Part shown: piece after piece, positions 25,105 to 33,570 of the stretch
Layout: every line of letters starts with the position of its first letter
Numbering within the stretch: position 1 is the stretch's first letter
Source: Chryseobacterium sp. G0201
GTDB taxonomy: Bacteria > Bacteroidota > Bacteroidia > Flavobacteriales > Weeksellaceae
Assembly: GCF_003815655.1 (NCBI RefSeq)
Contig: NZ_CP033917.1
Span: 4,340,001 to 4,404,000 of the forward strand
Direction of reading: 5' to 3'
DNA: 64,000 nt
Notes under the pieces: model-generated
Database searches by the model: none
The model's input: only the letters and a program-made list of their open reading frames with translations
What the model was told of the DNA's origin: nothing
Position numbers and translations under genes: made by a program

Positions 25105-26424
25105 ATGGCAGAATACAAATTATTGCTTCCTTCCATGGGAGAAGGTGTTATGGAAGCGACAATTATCACTTGGTTATTCAATGAAGGTGATAGTGTAAAA
25201 GAGGATGATTCCGTAGTAGAAATTGCAACAGATAAGGTAGATTCAGACGTTCCGACACCAGTTTCGGGGAAAATTGTGAAAATCTTAAAGCAAAAAGACG
25301 AAGTTGCCAAAGTTGGTGAAGCCATTGCTATTTTAGAAATTGAAGGAGAAGGCGGAAATACAGCGTCAGAAGAAGTGAAAACGGAAACTCCAACTTCAGC
25401 TCCAGATGCTGAAACATTAAAAACAATTGAAGGCGCTTTAAACCCTACAGCTACTTCACACGTAGAATTTTCGGGAGATCTTTATTTGTCACCTCTTGTA
25501 AAATCTATCGCTCAACAAGAAAATATTTCTGAAACTGAACTTAAAACCATCAAAGGAAGCGGTTTAGAGGGAAGAATTACGAAAGAAGATATTTTAGCTC
25601 ATGTAGCTAACAGAGGGAATCAACCTCAAACAACTCAAGCGGTTTCTGCTCCGGTTGTATCAACTCCAAAACCAGTAGCAACAACTACAGTTGCAACGCC
25701 AATTTCAGTAGCAGCAGGTGACGAGATCATTCCAATGGACAGAATGAGAAAAATCATCGCCGAGAACATGGTTAAGGCAAAACATATTGCGCCACACGTT
25801 ACTTCTTTCATCGAAACAGACGTTACGAACGTTGTAAAATGGAGAAATAAACATAAAGACATTTTCGAAAAGCGTGAAGGTGAAAAATTAACTTTCATGC
25901 CGATTTTCGTGAAAGCAATTGTAAAAGCGATTCAGGATTATCCGATGATCAACGTTTCTATTAATGGTGAAAATATCATCAAGAAGAAAAACATCAATAT
26001 CGGTATGGCAACTGCTCTTCCAGACGGAAATCTTATTGTTCCTGTTATCAAAAATGCAGATCAATTATCTCTTTCAGGTTTAGCAAAAGCGATCAATGAC
26101 TTGGCTTATAGAGCAAGAAACAAGAAACTTAGACCTGAGGACACTCAAGGTGCAACATACACTATTTCTAACGTAGGAAGCTTTGGAAACTTAATGGGAA
26201 CTCCTATTATTCCTCAGCCTCAGGTAGCTATTTTGGCAATCGGAGCGATTGTTAAGAAACCTGCAGTTCTTGAAACTAAAGATGGTGATGTAATTGCCAT
26301 CCGTCAGTTAATGTTTATGTCTCACTCTTATGACCACAGAGTTGTAGACGGTTCTCTTGGAGGTATGTTCCTGAAACATGTTCACGATTATCTTCAGAAC
26401 TGGGATATGAACACGGAAGTATAA
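25105..26424 (+). CDS. 2-oxoacid dehydrogenase E2 (dihydrolipoyl acyltransferase)
   Basis: This 439-residue protein has a lipoyl domain at 1-80 with the lipoylated K44 in 'IATDKVDSDV', and an Ala/Pro/Thr-rich linker. An E3/E1-binding domain follows at about 127-168 ('LSPLVKSIAQQENISETELKTI'), and a catalytic domain with 'MSHSYDHRVVDGS' contains the active His/Asp. The DKVDSDV lipoyl motif and overall size suggest a branched-chain 2-oxoacid or pyruvate dehydrogenase E2. It is not succinyltransferase, whose gene is separate in this window at 40507-41760. No E1 or E3 gene is adjacent, so it is an orphan E2. It has its own promoter and terminator. Confidence 0.88.
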   Translation: MAEYKLLLPSMGEGVMEATIITWLFNEGDSVKEDDSVVEIATDKVDSDVPTPVSGKIVKILKQKDEVAKVGEAIAILEIEGEGGNTASEEVKTETPTSAPDAETLKTIEGALNPTATSHVEFSGDLYLSPLVKSIAQQENISETELKTIKGSGLEGRITKEDILAHVANRGNQPQTTQAVSAPVVSTPKPVATTTVATPISVAAGDEIIPMDRMRKIIAENMVKAKHIAPHVTSFIETDVTNVVKWRNKHKDIFEKREGEKLTFMPIFVKAIVKAIQDYPMINVSINGENIIKKKNINIGMATALPDGNLIVPVIKNADQLSLSGLAKAINDLAYRARNKKLRPEDTQGATYTISNVGSFGNLMGTPIIPQPQVAILAIGAIVKKPAVLETKDGDVIAIRQLMFMSHSYDHRVVDGSLGGMFLKHVHDYLQNWDMNTEV

Positions 26425-26471
26425 GTAATGAATAATTGGTAATGAGTAATTTTTGCCAATCAAATATAATT

Positions 26472-26508
26472 AAACCTTCGAAATTTATTTTTCGGAGGTT
26501 TTTTTTAT
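26472..26508 (+). terminator. Terminator after the E2 gene
   Basis: The stem AAACCTTCG / CGGAGGTTT, with one wobble pair, is followed by a run of T about 50 bases past the stop codon. Confidence 0.7.
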
Positions 26509-26656
26509 TATTAAATTTAGGCGAGATAAGTATTGAATTAAAACAAACTTTAAATCCTAATTTATCTTTAGACAAAATAAAAATCCGTCTAGAAATATAT
26601 CCCAAAGAATATGAATTCTATAAATTTCATGTAATTTTATAGCGTAAAACAAACAA

Positions 26657-28009
26657 ATGTTGAAAATTTTCACCCTCATTCGAAGAAGTCTCAAAAAATC
26701 CTTCGACAACATCCGAAACGAACAATTGAAGTACAATCTGCTTCAGGCCATTCCTTTTTGGATAGGTTCTGTGATCACAGGTTTTGTTGCTGTGATGTAC
26801 GCTAAAATTTTCGCGTGGGGAGAAAAACTTTTGGAAATCATTCTTCATTGGCATGATTGGATGATCTTTATCATTGCTCCAATTGGTTTTGTACTTTCCT
26901 GGTGGTTGGTGAAAGAATTTGCGCCAAACGCCAAAGGAAGCGGGATTCCGCAGGTAATGGCTGCCGTTGAACTGGCTAATCCAAAGGAACATACGAAAAT
27001 AAGAAGTCTTTTAAGTTTAAAAATTATTGTTTTTAAAATCCTTTCTTCCGTGATATTGGTGATTGGCGGTGGTGCTGTTGGTCGTGAAGGTCCAACTATT
27101 CAGATTGCAGGTTCGGTTTTCAGAAAAGTGAACGAATACCTTCCTCATTGGTGGCCAAAAATTTCCAAGAAAAATATGATTATGACAGGAGCTGCAGCAG
27201 GTCTTGCAGCCGCTTTCAACACTCCACTTGGCGGAATTGTATTTGCTGTTGAAGAACTTTCAAAAACGCATATTAATTACTTTAAAACAGCTCTTTTTAC
27301 CGCGGTTATCATTGCGGGTCTAACGGCCCAAACGTTTGCAGGATCTTATTTGTATCTGGGTTATCCCAAAACAAATGATGTTTCTTTAATGGTGATGTTT
27401 CCCATTGTTTTAGTGGCAGGAATTGCAGGAATTATGGCAAGTCAGCTTTCAGTAACCATGCTTAAAATGAATGACTGGAAAAAAAGAAAACTGAAAACAG
27501 ATAGATCAAACGTTATTTTTTTGATTGCCTGTGCACTTTTTATCGCTTCTATTGCCTATTTTATTAATAGAGAAATTCTAGGTTCAGGAAAAGAAATCAT
27601 GCAACGTGTACTTTTCACTCAGGATAAACATGAAGATTGGTACGTTCCCATTTTAAGGATGTTGGGTCCTGCCCTATCTTTTACGTCTGGTGGCGCAGGT
27701 GGAATCTTTGCACCAGCTTTAACTGCCGGAGCAAGTATTGGATCTGTTATTTCGGGAGCCATACATTTAACGCCAAACGAAAGCAACGTCGTTATTTTAG
27801 GCGGAATGGTTGCCTTCCTTACCGGAATTACCCGAGCTCCATTTACATCAGCGATTATCGTCTTGGAAATGACCGACAGACATTCATTGATTTTTCATTT
27901 GATGTTAGCAGGAATGGTTTCTTCTATTGCATCGATTTTAGTGAGCAGACATTCATTGTATGATGTGATAAAGGTTAATTTCTTGGCGGAGATTAGAAAG
28001 GAGGATTAG
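26657..28009 (+). CDS. ClC family chloride transporter
   Basis: This 450-residue protein has about ten to twelve membrane helices and the three ClC signature regions: 'GSGIPQVM' near 96, 'GREGPTIQ' near 146 with the gating Glu, and 'GGIFAPALTAGASIG' near 350. The presence of the gating glutamate suggests a proton-coupled exchanger rather than a channel. There is no C-terminal CBS pair. The stop codon TAG at 28007-28009 lies at the edge of an 8-bp tandem repeat. Loss of the stop by slippage would extend the protein. Confidence 0.92.
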   Translation: MLKIFTLIRRSLKKSFDNIRNEQLKYNLLQAIPFWIGSVITGFVAVMYAKIFAWGEKLLEIILHWHDWMIFIIAPIGFVLSWWLVKEFAPNAKGSGIPQVMAAVELANPKEHTKIRSLLSLKIIVFKILSSVILVIGGGAVGREGPTIQIAGSVFRKVNEYLPHWWPKISKKNMIMTGAAAGLAAAFNTPLGGIVFAVEELSKTHINYFKTALFTAVIIAGLTAQTFAGSYLYLGYPKTNDVSLMVMFPIVLVAGIAGIMASQLSVTMLKMNDWKKRKLKTDRSNVIFLIACALFIASIAYFINREILGSGKEIMQRVLFTQDKHEDWYVPILRMLGPALSFTSGGAGGIFAPALTAGASIGSVISGAIHLTPNESNVVILGGMVAFLTGITRAPFTSAIIVLEMTDRHSLIFHLMLAGMVSSIASILVSRHSLYDVIKVNFLAEIRKED

Positions 28010-28108
28010 TGTTTTAGTGTTTTAGTGTTTTAGTGTTTTAGTGTTTTAGTGTTTTAGTGTTTTAGTGTTTTAGTGTTTTAGTGTTTTAGTGTTTTAGTGT
28101 TTTAGTGT
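28008..28108 (+). repeat. Tandem repeat of the 8-mer AGTGTTTT, about 12.6 copies
   Basis: The 101-base array is perfect throughout, beginning inside the TAG stop codon of the ClC gene. Every unit joins to the next through TTTTAGTG. It fills the start of a 297-base gap before rpsF; the rest of the gap is AT-rich and carries the rpsF promoter. The same word family (TTTAGTGTTT) builds the inverted repeat at 13078-13126. Perfection over so many units suggests recent or ongoing expansion by strand slippage. Confidence 0.95.
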
Positions 28109-28240
28109 GAAAAATAAATACAATTCTTGATTTTTAAATAATATTGATTCAATTATATATTAATTTTCAAAAATTCATCATTCACGATTAACAATTCACC
28201 AATTTTATTTGATATTTTTTCATAAATATTTGCGCTATAC

Positions 28241-28272
28241 ATTGTGTATTAGAAATAAAATGCATAATTTTG
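28241..28272 (+). promoter_or_regulatory. Bacteroidetes-type promoter of the rpsF operon
   Basis: TTG (28241-28243) and TAATTTTG (28265-28272) lie 21 bases apart, 34 bases before the rpsF ATG. This is a good consensus match in front of a ribosomal operon. Confidence 0.6.
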
Positions 28273-28306
28273 CACCTCGAAATAATTAACAAATTCATTT
28301 AACATT

Positions 28307-28648
28307 ATGAACAATTACGAAACTGTTTTCATTTTAACTCCCGTTCTATCTGATGCTCAGGTGGAGGAAGCAGTGAAAAAATTCGAAGATCTTATCAAAG
28401 AAAAGAACTGCGAAATCGTTGCCAAAGAAAATTGGGGACTAAAAAAATTAGCTTATCCGATTCAATTGAAAAAGAACGGATTTTACACTTTAATTGAGTT
28501 TAAAGGTGAAGGTACTGTAGTTGCTGACTTAGAATTAGCATTCAAACGTGACGAAAGAGTAATTCGTTACCTTACTACAAAACTAGACAAGCACGCTGTA
28601 GAGTATGCTATCACTAGAAGAACTAAAGTAAAGACAGCTAAGGCTTAA
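28307..28648 (+). CDS. rpsF: 30S ribosomal protein S6
   Basis: This 113-residue protein starts MNNYETVFILTPVLSDAQVEE and has the conserved 'LAYPIQLKKNGFYTLIEF' strand. S6 binds the central domain of 16S rRNA together with S18, whose gene is next. No ssb or priB gene is inserted between them, as is common in this phylum. It is the first gene of the rpsF-rpsR-rplI group. Confidence 0.97.
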   Translation: MNNYETVFILTPVLSDAQVEEAVKKFEDLIKEKNCEIVAKENWGLKKLAYPIQLKKNGFYTLIEFKGEGTVVADLELAFKRDERVIRYLTTKLDKHAVEYAITRRTKVKTAKA

Positions 28649-28677
28649 TATTAACCCCAAATTAAAAAAGACAAGAC

Positions 28678-28980
28678 ATGGCAATAGATGATATGGCTAA
28701 ACAAGCCTCAGCTGGAGGAGAATCAGAAGTAAAATTCTTAACTCCACTTGATATCAATACAAAATCTGAAAAGAAATATTGTAGATTCAAAAAATTCGGA
28801 ATTAAGCACGTTGATTACAAAGATGCTGATTTCTTATTACAGTTCGTAAACGAACAAGGTAAAATCTTACCAAGAAGATACACTGGAACTTCTTTGAAAT
28901 ACCAAAGAAAAGTTTCTGCTGCTGTCAAAAGAGCAAGACACCTTGCTTTGATGCCTTACGTAGCTGACTTGTTGAAATAA
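28678..28980 (+). CDS. rpsR: 30S ribosomal protein S18
   Basis: This 100-residue protein carries the S18 core 'YCRFKKFGIKHVDYKDADFLLQFVNEQGKILPRRYTGTSLKYQRKV' across residues 37-80. An N-terminal acidic extension before it is usual in Bacteroidota. It forms the S6:S18 heterodimer on the platform of the small subunit. It follows rpsF after 29 bases. Confidence 0.97.
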   Translation: MAIDDMAKQASAGGESEVKFLTPLDINTKSEKKYCRFKKFGIKHVDYKDADFLLQFVNEQGKILPRRYTGTSLKYQRKVSAAVKRARHLALMPYVADLLK

Positions 28981-29152
28981 GCCAACAAAATAAATAAAAG
29001 AAGAGAGCTCGCTTTCTTCTTTTGTTGCTGAATAAATAATTTTAATTCTAACGATTTTTAGATAAGAGATAAAAGATGAATGATAAAAGATTTTAAAGTC
29101 TTGCTTCTTTACTCTTTATTCTTTTCTCTAAAACTAAAAACGGACAACAACA

Positions 29153-29671
29153 ATGGACATTATCCTAAAAAAAGACGTAGAAAACTTAGGTCTTGAATTC
29201 GATACAGTAAGCGTAAAGCCAGGTTATGCTAGAAACTTCTTACTTCCTCAGGGAATTGCACTTTTAGCTACACCTAAAAACAAAGCAGCTCTAGAAGCTA
29301 CTTTGGAAGCTAGAAAAGAAGAAGAAGCTAAATTAATCGCTACAGCTAACGGTGTAGTAGATCAATTGAAGAAAACTACAGTTATCATTCCTGCAAAAGT
29401 AGGTTCTGGTGATAAATTATTCGGATCTATCAACAATGCAGATCTTTCTGCTGCTCTTGCTAAAGCTGGAGTTTCTGTAGAGAAGAAATACATCAAAATC
29501 CCAGGAAACACTATTAAGAGAACTGGTAAAGTAACTGCTAACATCAGATTACACAGAAATGTTGAGTACAACTTCGAATTCGACATCGTATCTGACGCTC
29601 CGGTAGAAGCTCCAAAACCAGCTGCTCCTAAGAAAGTTGCTGTAGAAGAAACTCCTTCTGAAGAAGCTTAA
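29153..29671 (+). CDS. rplI: 50S ribosomal protein L9
   Basis: This 172-residue protein starts MDIILKKDVENLGLEFDTVSVKPGYARNFLLP, the L9 N-terminal domain, joined by a long helix to the C-terminal domain. Its tail is Ala/Pro/Glu-rich and longer than in E. coli. It binds 23S rRNA at the base of L1. The 172-base gap after rpsR includes an imperfect hairpin, so it may have partly separate expression. A strong terminator follows. Confidence 0.95.
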   Translation: MDIILKKDVENLGLEFDTVSVKPGYARNFLLPQGIALLATPKNKAALEATLEARKEEEAKLIATANGVVDQLKKTTVIIPAKVGSGDKLFGSINNADLSAALAKAGVSVEKKYIKIPGNTIKRTGKVTANIRLHRNVEYNFEFDIVSDAPVEAPKPAAPKKVAVEETPSEEA

Positions 29672-29700
29672 GATTCTAAAGAGATTTTCTCAAATATATA

Positions 29701-29732
29701 AACCACTTCGTTTGAAGTGGTTTTTCTTTTTT
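29701..29732 (+). terminator. Terminator of the rpsF-rpsR-rplI operon
   Basis: A perfect 9-bp stem AACCACTTC / GAAGTGGTT with a four-base loop (29701-29722) is followed by a T-rich tract, 30 bases after the rplI stop codon. Confidence 0.85.
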
Positions 29733-29737
29733 CTATT

Positions 29738-29957
29738 GTCATTGCGAGGAGCGAAGCGACGAAGCAATCTCAAAACAAATACTGCAACCTCACCATCCAC
29801 TTTGTCATTCCGCTGGAATCTAAGCTCCTTATGTAAAGACGAGTTGTAAACTATTGTTTAGATTCTTCCAGAATGACAAACTTCGTGGAAACCTAATTGC
29901 AGAGTTAAATTTTCTTACAGTAAGAGATTGCTTCGTCGCTTCGCTCCTCGCAATGAC
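29738..29957. repeat. Large inverted-repeat element with perfect 34-bp ends and a nested pair
   Basis: This fills most of the 330-base gap between rplI and the AraC gene. The ends (29738-29771 and 29924-29957, starting GTCATTGCGAGGAGCGAAGC) are perfect inverted repeats of 34 bases, and the spacing between them is 152. Inside is a second, imperfect inverted pair (TTTGTCATTCCGCTGGAATC with TTTAGATTCTTCCAGAATGA-type). No open frame of note lies inside. This looks like a nested, non-coding mobile repeat. Confidence 0.8.
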
Positions 29958-30001
29958 CACAAAATACTCCAACTCTAAAACTCTCCAACTCTCCCACTTA
30001 C

Positions 30002-30901
30002 CTATTTCCCTCTCAATTTCTGCTGATATTCACTCGGGGCAACTCCAATTACTTTTTTAAAAATATTACTGAAAGAAGACAGACTGTTATACCCCACCAT
30101 CATGGCGATCTCGTACATATTATACTTTCCTTCCAGCATTAGTTCCAATGAACGGGTAATTCTTAAAGCACGTAAAAAACGAACGTAATTCATCCCTAAA
30201 ATCTCTTTAAACTTCCTCGATAAAGTTCTTGTACTCATTCCGAATTCTTTGGCTGTAGATTCGATTGTAAGCGGTTTTTCAAGGTTAGCATGAACATATT
30301 TAGCGATCTTCAATAAGGTTTCATCTTTTGGAAAAGGATGCTGGACGGGAAATGCCAGATTTTTATCTCTTTTCTCAGGTAAAATTCCTTTTAAAGCTTT
30401 GAGGAAATAATATTTTGAACTGTCATTTTTTGTGATTTTCCCATCCCAGTATTTTGTATATAAAATCATCTCTCTTAATAAATGACTTACAGAATAAATA
30501 TTGATTTCATCAAAAAAGCCATCTTCATTTTCTTCTTTTTTAAAATAAAAATTATATAAATCTACTTTCGGGCTCGAACTAAAAATATAATGTGGAATTC
30601 CCGCAGGTATCCACATAAAACATCTTGCAGGAAGATACCAATGCTTTGAATCTGTAAAAACATGCACAATACCGCCCTCTGCATACACTAATTGAGCAGA
30701 TCCGTGATAATGAACATCGGTTGTAACATTTCCTGTAAGTACATTATATACGTAAAATTCTGCATCTTCTTCTTCGACTGCTCCAAAATGACTGTCATTC
30801 ATAAAATAAAGGTAAGGAGAAAATTTCACTTTGGCGTAAATGATCAAATCTTTTTCTGTTTTCACAAATCGTGTCTGGTACTCCACCCCGTAACTTTGCA
30901 T
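30002..30901 (-). CDS. AraC family transcriptional regulator
   Basis: This 299-residue protein has an N-terminal sensory part of the cupin-like type ('VYAEGGIVHVFTDSKHWYLPARCFMWIPAGIPHYI') and a C-terminal HTH_AraC with the two-helix pattern 'AKEFGMSTRTLSRKFKEILGMNYVRFLRALRITRSLELM' and 'MVGYNSLSSFSNIFKKVIGVAPSEY'. The start is taken at the ATG at 30901 because the longer frame begins at a TTG. It is divergent from the tripartite efflux genes with only 38 bases between the ATGs, and is the likely local regulator, sensing a compound exported by the pump. It may act as an activator. Confidence 0.85.
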   Translation of the reverse strand: MQSYGVEYQTRFVKTEKDLIIYAKVKFSPYLYFMNDSHFGAVEEEDAEFYVYNVLTGNVTTDVHYHGSAQLVYAEGGIVHVFTDSKHWYLPARCFMWIPAGIPHYIFSSSPKVDLYNFYFKKEENEDGFFDEINIYSVSHLLREMILYTKYWDGKITKNDSSKYYFLKALKGILPEKRDKNLAFPVQHPFPKDETLLKIAKYVHANLEKPLTIESTAKEFGMSTRTLSRKFKEILGMNYVRFLRALRITRSLELMLEGKYNMYEIAMMVGYNSLSSFSNIFKKVIGVAPSEYQQKLRGK

Positions 30902-30939
30902 AATCAAAATCAATTTATCAAAAAACCTTCAATTAAATT

Positions 30940-32277
30940 ATGAAAATGATATTTAACGCATGTAGATATCAAATCATTGCGTTGTGCTTATTATTGATAA
31001 GCAGCTTTCTACACTCACAAATGATAGATTATCAATCCCTCAGCCTACAACAGGCTGTAGAATTGGGTCTGAAGAATAATAAAAATATTAAGATAAGTCA
31101 CTTAAAACAACAAATGTCCGAAACCAAAGAGAAAGATCTCAAAATGGAAAAACTACCGGACATCGAATTTCATACAAGCTATACCCAGGTTTCAAATCTT
31201 TTTCAACATGAAAATGGCGTATTCGGAAAGGCTACCAAATATGACGTGATCAACGGAATGTATGACTTTACACTTTCAGCATCCATTCCTTTATACATGG
31301 GAGGAAAGATTAAAAATACAGAGAAAAAAGCATCGATTGACACCGAAATTTCAAGTTTAAAAACTCATTTAGATGAAAGACAGCTTACGATGGAAATCAT
31401 CACGGCCTTCCTTCAGATCCATCATTTAAAAGAACAACAAAGTTTGATTAATGATAAAATGAAAGAAGATTCTGTGAATATCAAACAGGTCAAAGCCTTA
31501 AAAGCAAACGGCGTGGTGACCGTAAATGAAGTTCTGAGAACGTCTTTACAGCTTTCCAATCACAAAATGAGCTGGACAGAATTGGATAACGATATCCAAA
31601 TTGCAGAACATAAACTAAAAACAATTCTTTCTCTTCCGGAAAATCAGGAAATGCACGTTGATACAGAAGATCTGATCTCTGATAAAGCTGAAATTCCGTA
31701 TGTAGATGAATTAACAGAAACTGCTTTAACCAAGAATGAATCTGTTGAAATGACCCACAAAAATCTTTCATTGAAACAACTGGATCAAAAAATTACAAGA
31801 GCGAATTATTTACCTAAAATAACAGCGGGCGGAGAATATTTTTTAAAATATCCCAACATGATGTTTTTTCCTCCCGAACCTTACGCTTATCGCCTAGGAA
31901 TGATTGGAGTAAACCTTACCTATCCTATCGAAAGTCTGTATAAAAACAAATACAAAATGCAGGAAGCAAAGGAAAATATAGACCTGGCAAAACTTCAGAT
32001 CGAAGAGAACGATGAAAATGTAAGACACAATGTTTATGAAGCTTACAAAAAGTTTGAAGAAACCGATCAAAAAGTGAAAATCGCTGAAGAAGCAATTAAT
32101 CAAGCCAAAGAAAACTACCGCATTGTAAGAACAAAATACATCAATAAATTAAGCTTAATTACTGAACTTATCGATGCAGACAATGCCAATCTGGAAGCTC
32201 AATCTAATCTTATTTCCGTAAAAATAAACCGACAACTTAAATATTACCAACTCCAATATACGATTGGAAATCTGTAA
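30940..32277 (+). CDS. TolC family outer-membrane efflux protein
   Basis: This 445-residue protein has a signal peptide and then the helical-barrel repeat architecture of TolC: 'LSLQQAVELGLKNNKNIKI' opens each half and alternating coiled coils follow. It is the outer-membrane channel of a tripartite pump. Genes for the membrane-fusion protein and the permease follow, the first after 5 bases. It may carry an acyl-type or drug-like substrate, but the substrate cannot be inferred. Confidence 0.9.
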   Translation: MKMIFNACRYQIIALCLLLISSFLHSQMIDYQSLSLQQAVELGLKNNKNIKISHLKQQMSETKEKDLKMEKLPDIEFHTSYTQVSNLFQHENGVFGKATKYDVINGMYDFTLSASIPLYMGGKIKNTEKKASIDTEISSLKTHLDERQLTMEIITAFLQIHHLKEQQSLINDKMKEDSVNIKQVKALKANGVVTVNEVLRTSLQLSNHKMSWTELDNDIQIAEHKLKTILSLPENQEMHVDTEDLISDKAEIPYVDELTETALTKNESVEMTHKNLSLKQLDQKITRANYLPKITAGGEYFLKYPNMMFFPPEPYAYRLGMIGVNLTYPIESLYKNKYKMQEAKENIDLAKLQIEENDENVRHNVYEAYKKFEETDQKVKIAEEAINQAKENYRIVRTKYINKLSLITELIDADNANLEAQSNLISVKINRQLKYYQLQYTIGNL

Positions 32278-32282
32278 AAACT

Positions 32283-33329
32283 ATGGCACAAAAGCAATTA
32301 ACACAAAAAGAAAAAAGAATCAATAAAACCATCACTTTGTTGGCATGGATCCTCATTATCAGTGGGATCACGGGGATGACAAGTTTCTATCTTTTTTCGA
32401 GAAAAAATGTTACCACAAACGATGCGCAGATCGAACAATATATTACGCCTGTTTCAAGTAAAGTTTCAGGTTTCATTAAAACGATAAAATTTAACGAAAA
32501 CCAATTCGTTCACAAAGGGGATACTTTGATCATCATTGACAACAGAGAATTTGTTAACCAAGTGAAAATGGCAGAAGCTAATCTTCACGCCAATTCTGAG
32601 AATATTACGACCATCCAAAGTGGGGTCAATACAAAAGAAAGCGACACCAAAATCATCGATGCAAAAATTGCTTCCGCAAGAATCGATATTTGGAGAACGG
32701 AACAGGATTTTAAAAGATATAAAAATCTGGTTTCAGAAGATGCCGCTACCGAACAGCAGTTTGAAAATGTAAAAGCTTCATACGATCAGGCAAAAGCCAA
32801 TCTTTTAGCATTGGAGCAGCAAAAAAATGCGGTAAAAGCAAGTGCAAACGAACAGGAAACAAAAGTTGCTCCGGCAAAAAGTCAGATCCAGCAAAGTTCT
32901 GCAAGTTTGAATAATGCTCAACTTTTCCTTTCCTACACAGTAGTTACAGCTCCTTATGACGGTTGGGTCGGCAAAAAAACGATTCAGGAAGGCCAGTTGA
33001 TCAAAGAAGGTCAGGCTTTGGTTCAAATCGTGAGCAAAGAAAAATGGATTATTGCCAATTACAAAGAAACTCAGTTAGGACAAATCGACCAACAAAAGGA
33101 AGTTGTGATTACAGCCGATGCTTTTCCGGATACAGAATTTAAAGGAAAAATTGTATCGATCTCACCGGCTTCAGGTTCGCAATTTTCGTTAGTAAAACCA
33201 GACAATGCAACAGGAAACTTCGTCAAGATCGAACAGCGATTTCCAGTGAAAATTATTCTAGATAATAATAAAAATAACGAAAAACTACTTTCCGGAATGA
33301 ACGTTCTGGTGAGTGCCAAGAAGATATAG
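32283..33329 (+). CDS. HlyD/EmrA-like membrane-fusion protein
   Basis: This 348-residue protein has one N-terminal membrane helix at about 15-37, then a barrel-sandwich and lipoyl-like domain split by a coiled-coil hairpin (about 75-200, Gln/Glu/Ala-rich). Its C-terminal beta-barrel has 'TVVTAPYDGWVGKKTIQEGQLIKEGQALVQIV'. This is the EmrA/HlyD pattern and links the inner-membrane permease to TolC. It lies directly after the TolC gene. Confidence 0.9.
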   Translation: MAQKQLTQKEKRINKTITLLAWILIISGITGMTSFYLFSRKNVTTNDAQIEQYITPVSSKVSGFIKTIKFNENQFVHKGDTLIIIDNREFVNQVKMAEANLHANSENITTIQSGVNTKESDTKIIDAKIASARIDIWRTEQDFKRYKNLVSEDAATEQQFENVKASYDQAKANLLALEQQKNAVKASANEQETKVAPAKSQIQQSSASLNNAQLFLSYTVVTAPYDGWVGKKTIQEGQLIKEGQALVQIVSKEKWIIANYKETQLGQIDQQKEVVITADAFPDTEFKGKIVSISPASGSQFSLVKPDNATGNFVKIEQRFPVKIILDNNKNNEKLLSGMNVLVSAKKI

Positions 33330-33570
33330 AGTTTGAGAGCGTGAGGGTTTGAGAGTTTTATATAGTAGTTAGATTCTATGTAAAGATTTAAATTTTCAAA
33401 TTCCTCTTTCTCAAATTTAAAATTAACCAATTAAGTTCTTTTTTCAGCGAAAAGGCTGGACTGCAAAGCCGCAAAAACTGCCAATTTTTTCTTATGCATT
33501 TTTGCCATTTTACATTTTACTTATTTTACATTTTGCTTTCCTGCCTTTTCGCTTTTTATTCATTAAAAAA

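Noticed and set aside
28008..28108. Repeat array considered as a CRISPR.
   Set aside because: The unit is 8 bases with no spacers and no cas genes in the window; it is a simple tandem repeat.
28981..29030. Imperfect hairpin between rpsR and rplI considered as a terminator or attenuator.
   Set aside because: The stem (AAAAGAAGAGA with TTTCTTCTTTT) has a mismatch and a short loop, and the genes are normally co-transcribed; the signal is too weak.
33502..33570. Upstream TTG start for the MFS gene.
   Set aside because: It adds a Phe/Leu-rich stretch without family features; the ATG at 33571 starts a normal MFS N-terminus.
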